DNA from: Bacteroidales bacterium
GTDB lineage: Bacteria; Bacteroidota; Bacteroidia; Bacteroidales; GWA2-32-17
Assembly (NCBI GenBank): GCA_026417155.1
Contig: JAOADU010000015.1
Coordinates: 1 to 48,725, forward strand
Reading direction: 5' to 3'
Length of the DNA stretch: 48,725 nucleotides
In this document: positions 1-9,838 of the stretch, in pieces
How the letters are laid out: every line of letters starts with the position of its first letter
How positions within the stretch are numbered: position 1 is the first letter of the stretch
Program-made: the position numbers and the translations under genes
Notes under the pieces: model-generated
Told to the model about the DNA's origin: nothing
What the model saw: the letters and a program-made list of their open reading frames with translations, nothing else
The model's database searches: none

Positions 1-1
1 G

Positions 2-322
2 CGTGTATTTATCCAATTAGAAGGGAATTGCAATGGTGTATATGTAACTAATAAAACCAAAGAAGGTTTTGAAGTTGTTGAGTTAAACAATGGAACTTCA
101 AATGTAGATTTTTCATGGTTTGTTATTGCCAACCGAGCCGATTATATCAATCCTATAACAGGGAATTTAATATCTAAACATGAAGGGGTTCGATTCCCAC
201 AAGCACCAAATGCACCTAAAATCGAAAGAGTTAAGCATAATGCTTTGGATAAAACTAAATATATTGAACGTGATATAGATTTAAAATCATTAGAAATAAA
301 AAAAGCTAAAGAAAATAAATAA
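2..322 (+). CDS. C-terminal fragment of a hypothetical protein, truncated by the window edge
   Basis: Open in frame 2 from the window edge to TAA at 320-322: RVFIQLEGNCNGVYVTNKTKEGFEVVELNNGTSNVDFSWFVIANR...AKENK. Resembles C-terminal segments of long Bacteroidota surface proteins. Confidence 0.7.
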   Translation, partial: RVFIQLEGNCNGVYVTNKTKEGFEVVELNNGTSNVDFSWFVIANRADYINPITGNLISKHEGVRFPQAPNAPKIERVKHNALDKTKYIERDIDLKSLEIKKAKENK

Positions 323-332
323 AGTTTTATCA

Positions 333-1775
333 ATGAAAACAATAGGGCACATACTTTTTTTCTTTGTTATTATATTCAAATCATTTTCTCAAGGTCTCAT
401 TATCAACAACACCGCGAGTTTTGTGCTTACCGATAATTCAAATTTAATTATACGAACAGTTGGTATTTCAGAATCGGGTATATATAATGTAGGCACACGA
501 ACATTCCATGCAAATTCGAATGTTAAATTTAGTGGCAATGTAGAACAATTTATTGGTGGAACGCATACCATTACTTTTGGTAATGTACATGTATTAAATA
601 CATCTGTAGGTGGGCTATATTTACGAACAAATACGAATATTTTTGGAAATTTATATCTAACAAATGGTCGCTTTAATTTGCGCGATAACATATGTGAATT
701 AGGTTATACCGGGAACGTGGTAAGTGAAACAGATCCTACAGCAATTATAGCTACCAATAGTTTATGGCAGATTGGACAAGGTACAGGTCAGATTCGAGCT
801 ATACGCGACAACCCTTCAGGGAACGTTGCAGGTTTAGGTTTAAATTTTACACCTTCGTCTCCGTTAGGAAATGGAACTATAATTCGTCGTGCTTGTCATG
901 CCTTGCAAGGAACCGGATCTTATACAAGTAATTATAGTATTTACCGATATTATCAAATTATACCCACTAACCCTATGCCGACATTAACCATTAATAATTT
1001 TTATTATTGGGGTGGAATTACGCAGCACGAACTTAACGGTCATCCCGAAAATGGTTTAATTATGTTTCAACGAGTTCAGTTTGGTGGAGGCTCAAATCCA
1101 ATTTATTGGGAACCAAGAAATACAACATGGGGTGGTGGTGGAGCCAATAATTATGTAACAAGTAGTACACGTAATGATATTTCTTTAAATTATATTGAAA
1201 TAACTTTAGGAAGTGATGTAAAGCCATTGCCTGTTAATATTATAAGTTTTTTAAGCCGTTGCAATCAGTTGCAAAATATCCTAACCTGGCAAACAGCCAG
1301 CGAAACCAACAATGCAGGTTTCGATGTGCAAAAAAGCCATAATGGAACCGATTGGGAAACGATGGGTTTTGTTCAAGGTCAGGGCAATTCGAATACTACC
1401 ACAACCTATACTTTTACTGATGATGCTCCGTACTATCCTATTACTTATTACCGATTGCGACAAATAGATCATGATGGCAACGATACGTATTCGCAAGTAA
1501 TTGCAGCTAATTGTTCAAGCCCGCATGCTGTAGAGGAAGATGTTAATGTTTACTTTACAGGCGATCATTTACAAGTACAAATAATAGGCAAAGCCAATAC
1601 AACGATTCGATTTTATGTAACAAATGTGTTGGGACAAGTTATTTGCAATAAAAAATTATACTTATCGGAACCTATTCAGCAATTTACGATAGATAAACCC
1701 TTAGCAGCGGGGATGTATTATGTGAATTTAATCGGCGAAAACTTTTTGATATCGAAGCCTGTTCAAAAGCAGTAA
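333..1775 (+). CDS. Secreted protein with a type IX secretion (type A-like) C-terminal sorting domain
   Basis: N-terminal signal peptide (MKTIGHILFFFVIIFKSFSQG). The segment before the CTD (LPVNIISFLSRCNQLQNILTWQTASETNNAGFDVQKSHNGTDWETMGFVQGQGNSN...YYRLRQIDHDG) is typical of T9SS cargo, and the end reads PLAAGMYYVNLIGENFLISKPV. Confidence 0.8.
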   Translation: MKTIGHILFFFVIIFKSFSQGLIINNTASFVLTDNSNLIIRTVGISESGIYNVGTRTFHANSNVKFSGNVEQFIGGTHTITFGNVHVLNTSVGGLYLRTNTNIFGNLYLTNGRFNLRDNICELGYTGNVVSETDPTAIIATNSLWQIGQGTGQIRAIRDNPSGNVAGLGLNFTPSSPLGNGTIIRRACHALQGTGSYTSNYSIYRYYQIIPTNPMPTLTINNFYYWGGITQHELNGHPENGLIMFQRVQFGGGSNPIYWEPRNTTWGGGGANNYVTSSTRNDISLNYIEITLGSDVKPLPVNIISFLSRCNQLQNILTWQTASETNNAGFDVQKSHNGTDWETMGFVQGQGNSNTTTTYTFTDDAPYYPITYYRLRQIDHDGNDTYSQVIAANCSSPHAVEEDVNVYFTGDHLQVQIIGKANTTIRFYVTNVLGQVICNKKLYLSEPIQQFTIDKPLAAGMYYVNLIGENFLISKPVQKQ

Positions 1776-1791
1776 GAACATTCGGCGTTAG

Positions 1792-1864
1792 TCGGTCCGG
1801 AGGGATTCGAACCCTCGACCCCATGATTAAGAGTCACGTGCTCTACCAGCTGAGCTACGGACCG
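1792..1864 (-). tRNA. tRNA-Lys (anticodon CTT)
   Basis: The reverse complement CGGTCCGTAGCTCAGCTGGTAGAGCACGTGACTCTTAATCATGGGGTCGAGGGTTCGAATCCCTCCGGACCGA folds as a cloverleaf: 7-bp acceptor CGGTCCG/CGGACCG, anticodon loop CTCTTAA, T-arm GAGGG-TTCGAAT-CCCTC. Confidence 0.95.
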
Positions 1865-1891
1865 GAATTTCGTTGCAAAAGTAGTTAATTT

Positions 1892-2941
1892 TTATAAAAT
1901 TAGCATAGCATCGCCGTATGTTCCAAAATAATATTTTTCTTTTATAGCAATTTTGTATGCTTCCATGAGTTTTTCGTAGCCGCAAAATGCAGCAGCTGTC
2001 ATCATAGGTTGCGACATGGGCATGTGAAAATTAGTAACCATGCAGGTTGGAATATTAAATTGGTAAGGTGGAAAAATAAATTTATTAGTCCATCCCATAA
2101 AGGGTTTTAAAAATCCATCGGTCGAAACGGAACTTTCTAAAGTTCGAATAACCGTAGTACCTACGGCACATATTTTTTTCTTTTGTTCTTTAGCTTTATT
2201 AACAATTTCGCAAACTTCGGGGTTTATTTTTATTTCTTCAGAATCAACTTTGTGTTTGGTAAGGTCTTCTACATCTATTTGACGGAAGTTGCCCAAACCT
2301 ACATGTAGCGTAACAAATGCGAAATGAATGCCTTTAATTTCTAATTTCTTTAATAAATGCTTGCTAAAATGCAAGCCTGCTGTAGGAGCAGCAACAGCAC
2401 CTTCTTCCTGTGCAAAAATGGTTTGATAACGTTCGGCATCAATTTCTTCTACTTCCCGTTTTATAAACTTAGGTAGTGGGGTTTCGCCCAGCGAATACAG
2501 CGTTTTTTTAAACGATTCGTAATCGCCGTCGTATAAAAATCGTAATGTTCTGCCTCTCGAAGTTGTGTTGTCAATAACTTCGGCAACAAGCTCATCATTT
2601 TCGCCAAAGTAAAGTTTATTGCCAATTCGTATTTTACGGGCAGGTTCAACCATCACATCCCACAATCGTTGTTCGCGGTTGAGTTCGCGTAATAAAAACA
2701 CTTCTATTCGGGCACCTGTCTTTTCTTTATTGCCGTACAATCGGGCTGGAAAAACCTTAGTATTATTGAAAACCATGACATCATGCTCGTCGAAATAATC
2801 TATAATATCTTTAAAAATTTTGTGTTCTATTAACCCACTTTCGCGATGTACGACCATTAGTCTCGAATCGTCGCGATTTTCACGGGGATATAAAGCAATC
2901 AACTCATCCGGTAATTTGAATTTAAAATGCGAAAGTTTCAT
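1892..2941 (-). CDS. queA: S-adenosylmethionine:tRNA ribosyltransferase-isomerase
   Basis: [31 protein letters not shown]..., [70 protein letters not shown]. Confidence 0.97.
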   Translation of the reverse strand: MKLSHFKFKLPDELIALYPRENRDDSRLMVVHRESGLIEHKIFKDIIDYFDEHDVMVFNNTKVFPARLYGNKEKTGARIEVFLLRELNREQRLWDVMVEPARKIRIGNKLYFGENDELVAEVIDNTTSRGRTLRFLYDGDYESFKKTLYSLGETPLPKFIKREVEEIDAERYQTIFAQEEGAVAAPTAGLHFSKHLLKKLEIKGIHFAFVTLHVGLGNFRQIDVEDLTKHKVDSEEIKINPEVCEIVNKAKEQKKKICAVGTTVIRTLESSVSTDGFLKPFMGWTNKFIFPPYQFNIPTCMVTNFHMPMSQPMMTAAAFCGYEKLMEAYKIAIKEKYYFGTYGDAMLIL

Positions 2942-2988
2942 ATCTTATCTTTTTAATCAAACCCTTATACGCAAAAGTTATATACTTG

Positions 2989-3684
2989 TTACAAATTTCT
3001 TGCCAGTTTTAACATTTTTTCAAAATTCTCAATGCTCATAGCTTCTTCTATAGTATAAGGACCAATAGCAGTGCGTTCGAGTTTTGTTATATATGCACCT
3101 CCCGTTAGTTTTTTGCCTATGTCGCGAACAAGAGCTCTTATGTAAGTTCCTTTGCTACAGGTAACAGTAAAGGTAAACTCTGGCGGTGAAAATTGTAACA
3201 ATTGAATATGATGAATATGAACAGAAGCGGGTGGTAATTCGAACACCTGTCCTTTACGGGCTAAGTGATATGCTCGTTTGCCTTCAATCCATTTTGCCGA
3301 AAATTCTGGCGGCACTTGCCAAATCTGACCTTTGAATGATTGTAGTGTACGAATCACATCATTTTCAGTTACATGATGATATTCAAAGTACTTATCTATG
3401 GGTGTTTCTAAGTCGAACGATGCCGTGCTGCCTGAAAAATTGACGGTAGCATGGTAAGTTTTGTCATATTGAGTGTATAGAGAAATACTTTTTGTTTCTT
3501 TTCCGATACAAACAATCATTAAGCCAGTGGCTAATGGATCTAAAGTGCCAGCATGTCCTACTTTTAATTTTTCTTGTGTATATTGAATTAAAAGTTTTCT
3601 AATTTTACCCACAACATCAAACGAAGTCCAACCATAAGGCTTGTTTAGTAAAAACACGCCGCTGTTATGTATCAATTGGTTCAT
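2989..3684 (-). CDS. truB: tRNA pseudouridine(55) synthase
   Basis: GVFLLNKPYGWTSFDVV, KVGHAGTLDPLATGLMIVCIGKETK, CSKGTYIRALVRDIG. Confidence 0.97.
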   Translation of the reverse strand: MNQLIHNSGVFLLNKPYGWTSFDVVGKIRKLLIQYTQEKLKVGHAGTLDPLATGLMIVCIGKETKSISLYTQYDKTYHATVNFSGSTASFDLETPIDKYFEYHHVTENDVIRTLQSFKGQIWQVPPEFSAKWIEGKRAYHLARKGQVFELPPASVHIHHIQLLQFSPPEFTFTVTCSKGTYIRALVRDIGKKLTGGAYITKLERTAIGPYTIEEAMSIENFEKMLKLARNL

Positions 3685-4463
3685 TAAACTAATTTGAGCG
3701 AAAATTCTAAGCTAAGCAATATAATTAATAAAAGACCTAAAACAATTCTATACCAACCAAAAATCCAAAAACCATGGCGGGTTAAAAAGTAAATAAAAAA
3801 CTTTATAGCAAGCATACCTACGATAAACGAAACAATATTTCCTACAATTAAATATTGCACGTGCGAGGTTTGTATGAGATGATAAGTTTTAAATAGTTTA
3901 TATGCCGATGCAGCAAACATGGTAGGCACAGCAAGAAAAAACGAAAATTCGGCAGCCGACTTGCGGCTAAGTTTTTGTGTAAGACCGCCGATTATAGTTG
4001 CTGCAGATCGGGAAACACCGGGTATAAGGGCAATGCATTGAAATAAACCAATAATGAAAGCATTTGTGTAATTGGGTTCGCCATGGTAGGTATTGTGTTT
4101 AAACCATTGATCGACAAAAAGAAAAATGATACCACCTATAACTAGTGCTATAGAAACAACCCATACACTATCGAGCAGAGTATCGATGTAATCACCTGCA
4201 AGAAATCCTATAATAGCAGCAGGAATAAATGCTACGAATAATTTAAAGTAGAATTGAATGCTTTTGAAAAACCGATTAAAATAAAGAAAAACAACCGACA
4301 ATATTGCTCCGAATTGAATATTGACAATATACAAATGTAAAAAATCTGACGATGGTACACCAAGCACATGCTGAGCAATAATCATGTGTCCGGTAGACGA
4401 AATAGGTAAAAACTCGGTTATTCCTTCTACGATAGCAATAATAATAGCGTCAAGCCACGACAT
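3684..4463 (-). CDS. uppP: Undecaprenyl-diphosphatase
   Basis: [40 protein letters not shown]; multipass membrane protein. Confidence 0.96.
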   Translation of the reverse strand: MSWLDAIIIAIVEGITEFLPISSTGHMIIAQHVLGVPSSDFLHLYIVNIQFGAILSVVFLYFNRFFKSIQFYFKLFVAFIPAAIIGFLAGDYIDTLLDSVWVVSIALVIGGIIFLFVDQWFKHNTYHGEPNYTNAFIIGLFQCIALIPGVSRSAATIIGGLTQKLSRKSAAEFSFFLAVPTMFAASAYKLFKTYHLIQTSHVQYLIVGNIVSFIVGMLAIKFFIYFLTRHGFWIFGWYRIVLGLLLIILLSLEFSLKLV

Positions 4464-4708
4464 TATTTAGAAGATTGTTTGCGATGGTATAAAATGCCAA
4501 CGATTTCGAGAGCAAAACCAATTAAAATTAATATGGTAGAAAGTGTGAGACGACGAAAATCGAACAATGTATCGCCTGCAAACACATTTGGATCGTCAGT
4601 TCCTCCGCCCGACATGGCAATAAAACCAAATACTATAAACAGCAAACCTGCAATGATGATGATGTAGTTTATTTTATCTAACACCGAAAAAGATTTATTT
4701 TCTTTCAT
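4463..4708 (-). CDS. DUF3098-like small membrane protein
   Basis: 81 aa, two transmembrane segments, [15 protein letters not shown]; located between ftsX and uppP, a common Bacteroidota gene order. Confidence 0.8.
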   Translation of the reverse strand: MKENKSFSVLDKINYIIIIAGLLFIVFGFIAMSGGGTDDPNVFAGDTLFDFRRLTLSTILILIGFALEIVGILYHRKQSSK

Positions 4709-4720
4709 AATTTATAGGGT

Positions 4721-5599
4721 TTAAAAATACAATTCGGATGTTCGTAATCGTAAATAACGATTGACAGCAAAAAATGATGAAACTAAGGTAATAAACATTC
4801 CAGATAAAATGATAAAACCAAATGTTGCTCCTAAGGTTTTAAAATCGTAAAAGTTAATTATGTCGCTTAAATTGTTTTGCAAATAGAATATTACAGCCGA
4901 AATAAGAGCAATTGCAATTAAGGATGAAATAATGCCTTGATAAAATGATTTAAGAATAAAAGGCATACGAATAAAGTTTTTGGTTGCACCTACAAGTTGC
5001 ATGGATTTAATGATAAATCGCTTGGAATAAATAAGCAAACGGATAGTATTGTTGATAAGAGCAACAGCCACCACTAATAAAAATATGCTAATGATTAAAA
5101 TAAAAAAGCTAATGGTGTTTAGATTTTTATAAATAACATAGAGCAAATCTTTCTGGTAGTACATTTCTTCGACAATAGGGAATTGACTTATTTCTTTTTC
5201 AATTTTTTTTATACTATCGGGATTGGCATACTCGGCTTTGTATTTAACTTCGATAGATGGTGGTAAGGGATTCTCGGTAAGCATTTCAAGAAATGATTCG
5301 CCTAAGTCTTTTTTTAATTGTTCGGCTGCCATATCTTTCGTTATGTAATTAGTAGATTTAACGTATGGTTTAGCATCAATTAATTTTTGAAGTTTAAGAA
5401 TATCGGGTTCTTTGGCATCTTCTTTAATAAAAACACTAAAACTGATGTTTTCTTTAACATAATTGCTTATTTGTGCGCTGCTTAGGTATAAAAGAGCAAC
5501 TAATCCTAAAAGAAACAGTAATAAGGTAATACTAAATGTAGTAGTAATGTAAGAATTAATAATTCTTAGCCAATATCGGTTATGATGCTTTTTAGCCAT
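4721..5599 (-). CDS. ftsX: Cell division protein FtsX-like permease
   Basis: MAKKHHNRYWLRIINSYITTTFSITLLLFLLG... with FtsX-like topology. Start moved from 5656 to ATG at 5597-5599 because a TTTG-N19-TATGTTTG promoter lies inside the extended ORF. Confidence 0.9.
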   Translation of the reverse strand: MAKKHHNRYWLRIINSYITTTFSITLLLFLLGLVALLYLSSAQISNYVKENISFSVFIKEDAKEPDILKLQKLIDAKPYVKSTNYITKDMAAEQLKKDLGESFLEMLTENPLPPSIEVKYKAEYANPDSIKKIEKEISQFPIVEEMYYQKDLLYVIYKNLNTISFFILIISIFLLVVAVALINNTIRLLIYSKRFIIKSMQLVGATKNFIRMPFILKSFYQGIISSLIAIALISAVIFYLQNNLSDIINFYDFKTLGATFGFIILSGMFITLVSSFFAVNRYLRLRTSELYF

Positions 5600-5608
5600 A
5601 TTATGATG

Positions 5609-5639
5609 CAAACATAATGGATTTTTTTTGTACTTCAAA
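5609..5639 (-). promoter_or_regulatory. Bacteroidota-type promoter for ftsX
   Basis: Minus-strand TTTG (5636-5639), 19-nt spacer, TATGTTTG (5609-5616); fits TTTG-N19-21-TAnnTTTG. Confidence 0.65.
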
Positions 5640-5690
5640 CATACAACGAAAGTCAAAAGTTAAAATATAAAAAAGTGTCAAATACAGAAA

Positions 5691-7190
5691 TTACCTGTAA
5701 TTTAAAAATTGTTTTACCAATTGTTGTAATAATTCAGGATTATTAGAGAGTGTTTGTCTGAGTTCCTTGTCATCGTATTCTTTTAATTGTTTGATAATAC
5801 TGTTTATCGAACCTTCGGGGAAAACACCCGATTCGATAAATGGAGTTTTTTTGTTTTCAAGACAAATAGCTGCTTCATGGCACGAGGCGGGCAAGTGTCC
5901 TAAGTATTTTACTTTGTCTTGACATTCTTCTTTGTGAATATTGACGTTGACATACAATTTTTCGGCTAAGTCGAGTGCATTGGGCATTTCGAAACCTTGT
6001 GCTGCAGCAACAACAATTGCAGCAAGCAGTGCATATACATCGGCTGTTCCATCGGGCGAGCGAAGTTCAATTGTCTGTTTTTCGGGCAGTGTGTAATTGT
6101 CGAGGGTAATGTATGGATTAGCATGCTCAATCATTGCTTCGTGCGTAGTCCAGCCTAATGGAACACGAATGAGGACAGAACGGTTGCGATCGCCCCAGCA
6201 TATACTGGTGGGTGCTTCTTGATGCGGAACTAATCGCATAAACGAAAGGGGTGTTGTATTTCCAAAAGCTGTAATAGCATCGGCATAAGATAAAATGCCA
6301 GCAATCATACGTCGGGCAGTAGAACTTAGTTGATTATTTTCGAGCATTTGATTCTTTCCATATTTTTCGGCTAACATATGTATGTGCAAACCGCTACCTG
6401 CTTTTCCTACAGTAATTTTAGGTGCGAAACTAACATTTATTCCGTATTGATAAGCCAAATTACGTAAAACCCATTTGCCAATTAATATTTGATCGGCAGT
6501 GTCTTCAACGGGGACGGGTAAAAATTCAATTTCGTGTTGTTCGTAAATAAATTCGTCGTCTTGAAATGCGCCTACTTCCGAATGTCCGTATTTTATTTTT
6601 CCACCACATTGCGATATGAGTTGCATAGCATGATTGCGAAAATCGTTGAATTTTATAAATGGTGCCGATTCGTGATAACCTTTTTGATTTGTAGGTAAAA
6701 AATTATTGTCTTTAGGGGCAATAACATAAAATTCTAATTCGCCAAGAGCTTTGAATGTCATTCCTGTTTTTTGTTTAAAATATCTATGGGCTTTGTGTAA
6801 AATATATTCAGGTGCACTTTCTAATGGTTTGCCTTCGTTTGTGTAAAACGAACATAATATGTCAATAGCAGGTATTTCTGAAAACGGATTGACAAAAGCT
6901 GTTTTATATCGAGGAATAACGTATAAGTCGCTCGATCCAGCTTCAATAAAAGAGAATAAACTAGAACCATCGACTCTTTCGCCATAAGTAAGTATATGCG
7001 ACAAATACGATTTATCATAGATGTAAAAGCTAAGTGTCTTTAATCGTCCATCTTGTGCCGCGTACCTAAAGTTAATAATTTCGATTTGATTGTCTGATAC
7101 ATATTTAATAATATCTTCGGCAGTGAAAGTCGAAGATTCTTTACCAAGATATTTTTCAATTAAATTTGCATGTAATGAAAAATCGGCCAT
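5691..7190 (-). CDS. Glutamine synthetase family protein
   Basis: GSGLHIHM, SFMRLVPHQEAPTSICWGDRNRSVLIRVP, ELRSPDGTADVYALLAAIVVAAAQG. Start adjusted to ATG (MADFSLHANL). Confidence 0.88.
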   Translation of the reverse strand: MADFSLHANLIEKYLGKESSTFTAEDIIKYVSDNQIEIINFRYAAQDGRLKTLSFYIYDKSYLSHILTYGERVDGSSLFSFIEAGSSDLYVIPRYKTAFVNPFSEIPAIDILCSFYTNEGKPLESAPEYILHKAHRYFKQKTGMTFKALGELEFYVIAPKDNNFLPTNQKGYHESAPFIKFNDFRNHAMQLISQCGGKIKYGHSEVGAFQDDEFIYEQHEIEFLPVPVEDTADQILIGKWVLRNLAYQYGINVSFAPKITVGKAGSGLHIHMLAEKYGKNQMLENNQLSSTARRMIAGILSYADAITAFGNTTPLSFMRLVPHQEAPTSICWGDRNRSVLIRVPLGWTTHEAMIEHANPYITLDNYTLPEKQTIELRSPDGTADVYALLAAIVVAAAQGFEMPNALDLAEKLYVNVNIHKEECQDKVKYLGHLPASCHEAAICLENKKTPFIESGVFPEGSINSIIKQLKEYDDKELRQTLSNNPELLQQLVKQFLNYR

Positions 7191-7261
7191 AATCAAATTT
7201 TTTGCAAAGTAAGAAATAAAAATGAGAAGGTAAAATATTTTAAATCAAACCATGTTTAAAA

Positions 7262-9766
7262 CTAGAACTTGAAATACATACTAACACGAACACCAAACTT
7301 AGAGATATTAGGATGATTTAAATAAGAAAAACGTTTGATAACATCGACACGAATAAACTTTAAGATATTTTCGACTCCTATTCCTGCTTCAACATATGGT
7401 TTTAAGCGACTTATATCTTGATCTCTATCAAGTGTATATAATGTGGAAGGAAATGTCATTACCGAAAGATTGTCGGCATTGAGAAAGCCAATTAATCCTT
7501 TCCACCAGGCAAGTTCTCGCCATTTAAGTCGCCGAAATAGTGGAATTTTATTTAACAAGAAACCATCGAAATAATGAGTATATGTTAGACTAGCCCATTG
7601 ATCGCTGACAAATTCGTAATAGTTCATTAAGTTAAAGGCATATTCGTCGAAGAAGTAAGTTTGATTTCCTTCATGAAGTTTGAGAAGTGGATAGGGTAAA
7701 CGTCCAAATATTTTTCCGGCGTCGATTACGTAAGTACCGTAGCCAACGGGATATGTATTGAACCAATGATCTATATTTAGTTCGAGTTTTTGGTAAGTAA
7801 ATTGTCCGCCAAGTAATCCTTTAATTCCTAATGTTGCAGTAAAATTTATTACTGGATATTCCGTACCTAAGCTTATACGTTCGAATTTGCCCATTACAAA
7901 TTTTTCGTTGTAGGCTATGCGTGTATTTAATGAAACTTCGGTCGTAATAAAAGAAGGATAATATACTTGTTGATGATTTTCGTATAAATAAAATGTTTGT
8001 CCATGATAAGGAAAATATTCTCTCCATTTAATTCGTAAAGTGTTCGAAAATCCTTGATACCATTCGTGTTCATATTCGGTTTTAATTTGATTAACCAAAG
8101 ATAGCGTATATTGAGGTCCTCTACGAAATGTAGAAGAGAGGATATTGTCTTCTCGAAAGGCATTAAGACTTTGTCCTAATTGTTCCATATCGTGTTTAAA
8201 GTCGAAAGTAAAGCCTCTACGCGGATTGTTGTCGAATAGATATAAAAAGTTTCCACCATATTTCCACCGCTGGTCTTTAGTTCCGTAGGCAATGTAACTT
8301 TCTACCATATATCGAGTGCTAATTTCGTTGCTGGTTCTGCCACCTATGCGAATTCTGTTTCCCTCTACATTATTAAAGCTGTAGATAGTAAAATACGGTC
8401 CGAATTCAAATTTTCCCCAAACATAGTAATATGTGATGATGGCATTCATAATATCGTAAAATGTACGAAACGTTTTTACATTTTTTATACTATCGACCAT
8501 ATTAAAAACACCTCGCTCTTTTTGTGTAAGAGGTTCGTGTCGAATAGAGTCCCAGAAGGTTTCATCTTTTGTGTGTGCATTTTCTAGTACAACAATGTTT
8601 GTTTTTGTGTTGTAAAAACTATCGTCTCGTGGGAAATTTATTTTATGATTTCTATAAGTAGTAGTTTTTCTACCAAAAAAGCCAGTGGTATTGTTGGGGT
8701 TTTCGAATAAATTAAAATCAGCAACAATAGTTTCTTTGCTTAACATCCATGCAGTATTTTCAACAGGTACAAATTCTTGTTCTATAATGACATTGTTTAT
8801 GAAATTCAGATTTACATTTTTATCAATGCGAAGTTGAATTTTTTTTATAGCAAATGTTGTATCGTTTACCCATAAATCGCCATTAAAAACATTGTCTTGT
8901 TTTATTTTAGGAACAAAGGCCAGATGGTAGCACCAGTGATTATCTACCCAGCCGCTGTCGATTAAATAATATCGGTAGTATAATCGTCCTAATCGTGCTA
9001 TGGGCGAAATAAAGCCTTTGCCAAATAAATCGAGATAATCGTTGTATAAGTTGATACGAATATACATGTTGCCCATAAACTGATTAACACTCTCGTTATT
9101 AATTCCCGATGCGTGGGTGGCTTTTATAAACTCTCGTTCTGTTTTAGGTTTTTTTCTGTAATAGAAATCCGATACCGATTCGAGAATAAAGACTGGTAAA
9201 TATGCTTTTCCATTAACGGTAGAAGTATCAATATAACGTTTAACGAATTCAAATTGTTTGAGAATTTTATTTTCAAAAAATTTGTCAGACAGATTATTTA
9301 AGTCGAATTGCACTTTGTTGTATGTTTCGTATTCATAAAAATCAAGTTTGTCAATATCGTTTTTTTGTTTATGTTCCCAAATTTTATCGAGCAATTCTAA
9401 TGCAAGAGTATCTTTATTGCGTTTTCGTTTTTTAGTTACGATGGTAACTTCTTGTAATTCTATAGAACTGGGTTCGAGCTGAAAGTTAATGGTTTGAAAA
9501 CGTCCGGGATAAATTTTTTGAGCTTTGCGTTTGTACCCGACGAACGACGCAATGATAGAATCGCCGATTTCTTTAGTTTCGAGTTTATAGTTACCATTTA
9601 TATCGGTAATGCAGCCGGCTTTTGTTCCTTTAATAACAATGTTTACGAAGGGTAAAGGTTCGTTGGTTTGGGCATCGGTAACTTTGCCCATGATTTTTGT
9701 AATTTGTTGAGCTTGTATAAAAATGGCAATGAAAATGTATAATATGATAAGTGAAATTCGTTTCAT
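7262..9766 (-). CDS. DUF5686 / carboxypeptidase-like regulatory domain outer-membrane protein
   Basis: Signal peptide, then an N-terminal CarboxypepD_reg-like domain (ITKIMGKVTDAQTNEPLPFVNIVIKGTKAGCITDINGNYKL...), then a long barrel-like C-terminal region with DUF5686 character. Confidence 0.82.
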   Translation of the reverse strand: MKRISLIILYIFIAIFIQAQQITKIMGKVTDAQTNEPLPFVNIVIKGTKAGCITDINGNYKLETKEIGDSIIASFVGYKRKAQKIYPGRFQTINFQLEPSSIELQEVTIVTKKRKRNKDTLALELLDKIWEHKQKNDIDKLDFYEYETYNKVQFDLNNLSDKFFENKILKQFEFVKRYIDTSTVNGKAYLPVFILESVSDFYYRKKPKTEREFIKATHASGINNESVNQFMGNMYIRINLYNDYLDLFGKGFISPIARLGRLYYRYYLIDSGWVDNHWCYHLAFVPKIKQDNVFNGDLWVNDTTFAIKKIQLRIDKNVNLNFINNVIIEQEFVPVENTAWMLSKETIVADFNLFENPNNTTGFFGRKTTTYRNHKINFPRDDSFYNTKTNIVVLENAHTKDETFWDSIRHEPLTQKERGVFNMVDSIKNVKTFRTFYDIMNAIITYYYVWGKFEFGPYFTIYSFNNVEGNRIRIGGRTSNEISTRYMVESYIAYGTKDQRWKYGGNFLYLFDNNPRRGFTFDFKHDMEQLGQSLNAFREDNILSSTFRRGPQYTLSLVNQIKTEYEHEWYQGFSNTLRIKWREYFPYHGQTFYLYENHQQVYYPSFITTEVSLNTRIAYNEKFVMGKFERISLGTEYPVINFTATLGIKGLLGGQFTYQKLELNIDHWFNTYPVGYGTYVIDAGKIFGRLPYPLLKLHEGNQTYFFDEYAFNLMNYYEFVSDQWASLTYTHYFDGFLLNKIPLFRRLKWRELAWWKGLIGFLNADNLSVMTFPSTLYTLDRDQDISRLKPYVEAGIGVENILKFIRVDVIKRFSYLNHPNISKFGVRVSMYFKF

Positions 9767-9785
9767 GATGGGAATGTAAAAGTAA

Positions 9786-9814
9786 TAAAAAAGGCAGTCA
9801 TAAAGACTGCCTTT
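9786..9814 (-). terminator. Rho-independent terminator for the 9839-11563 gene
   Basis: Minus strand AAAGGCAGTC-TTTAT-GACTGCCTTTTTTATT: 10-bp stem followed by a U tract. Confidence 0.85.
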
Positions 9815-9838
9815 AAAATTATTTAAAATAAGTAATAG

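Noticed and set aside
1792-1864. tRNA-Lys as a possible integration site for a mobile element
   Set aside because: No integrase, no repeated tRNA 3' end and no composition shift seen nearby. Flanking genes look like ordinary chromosome.
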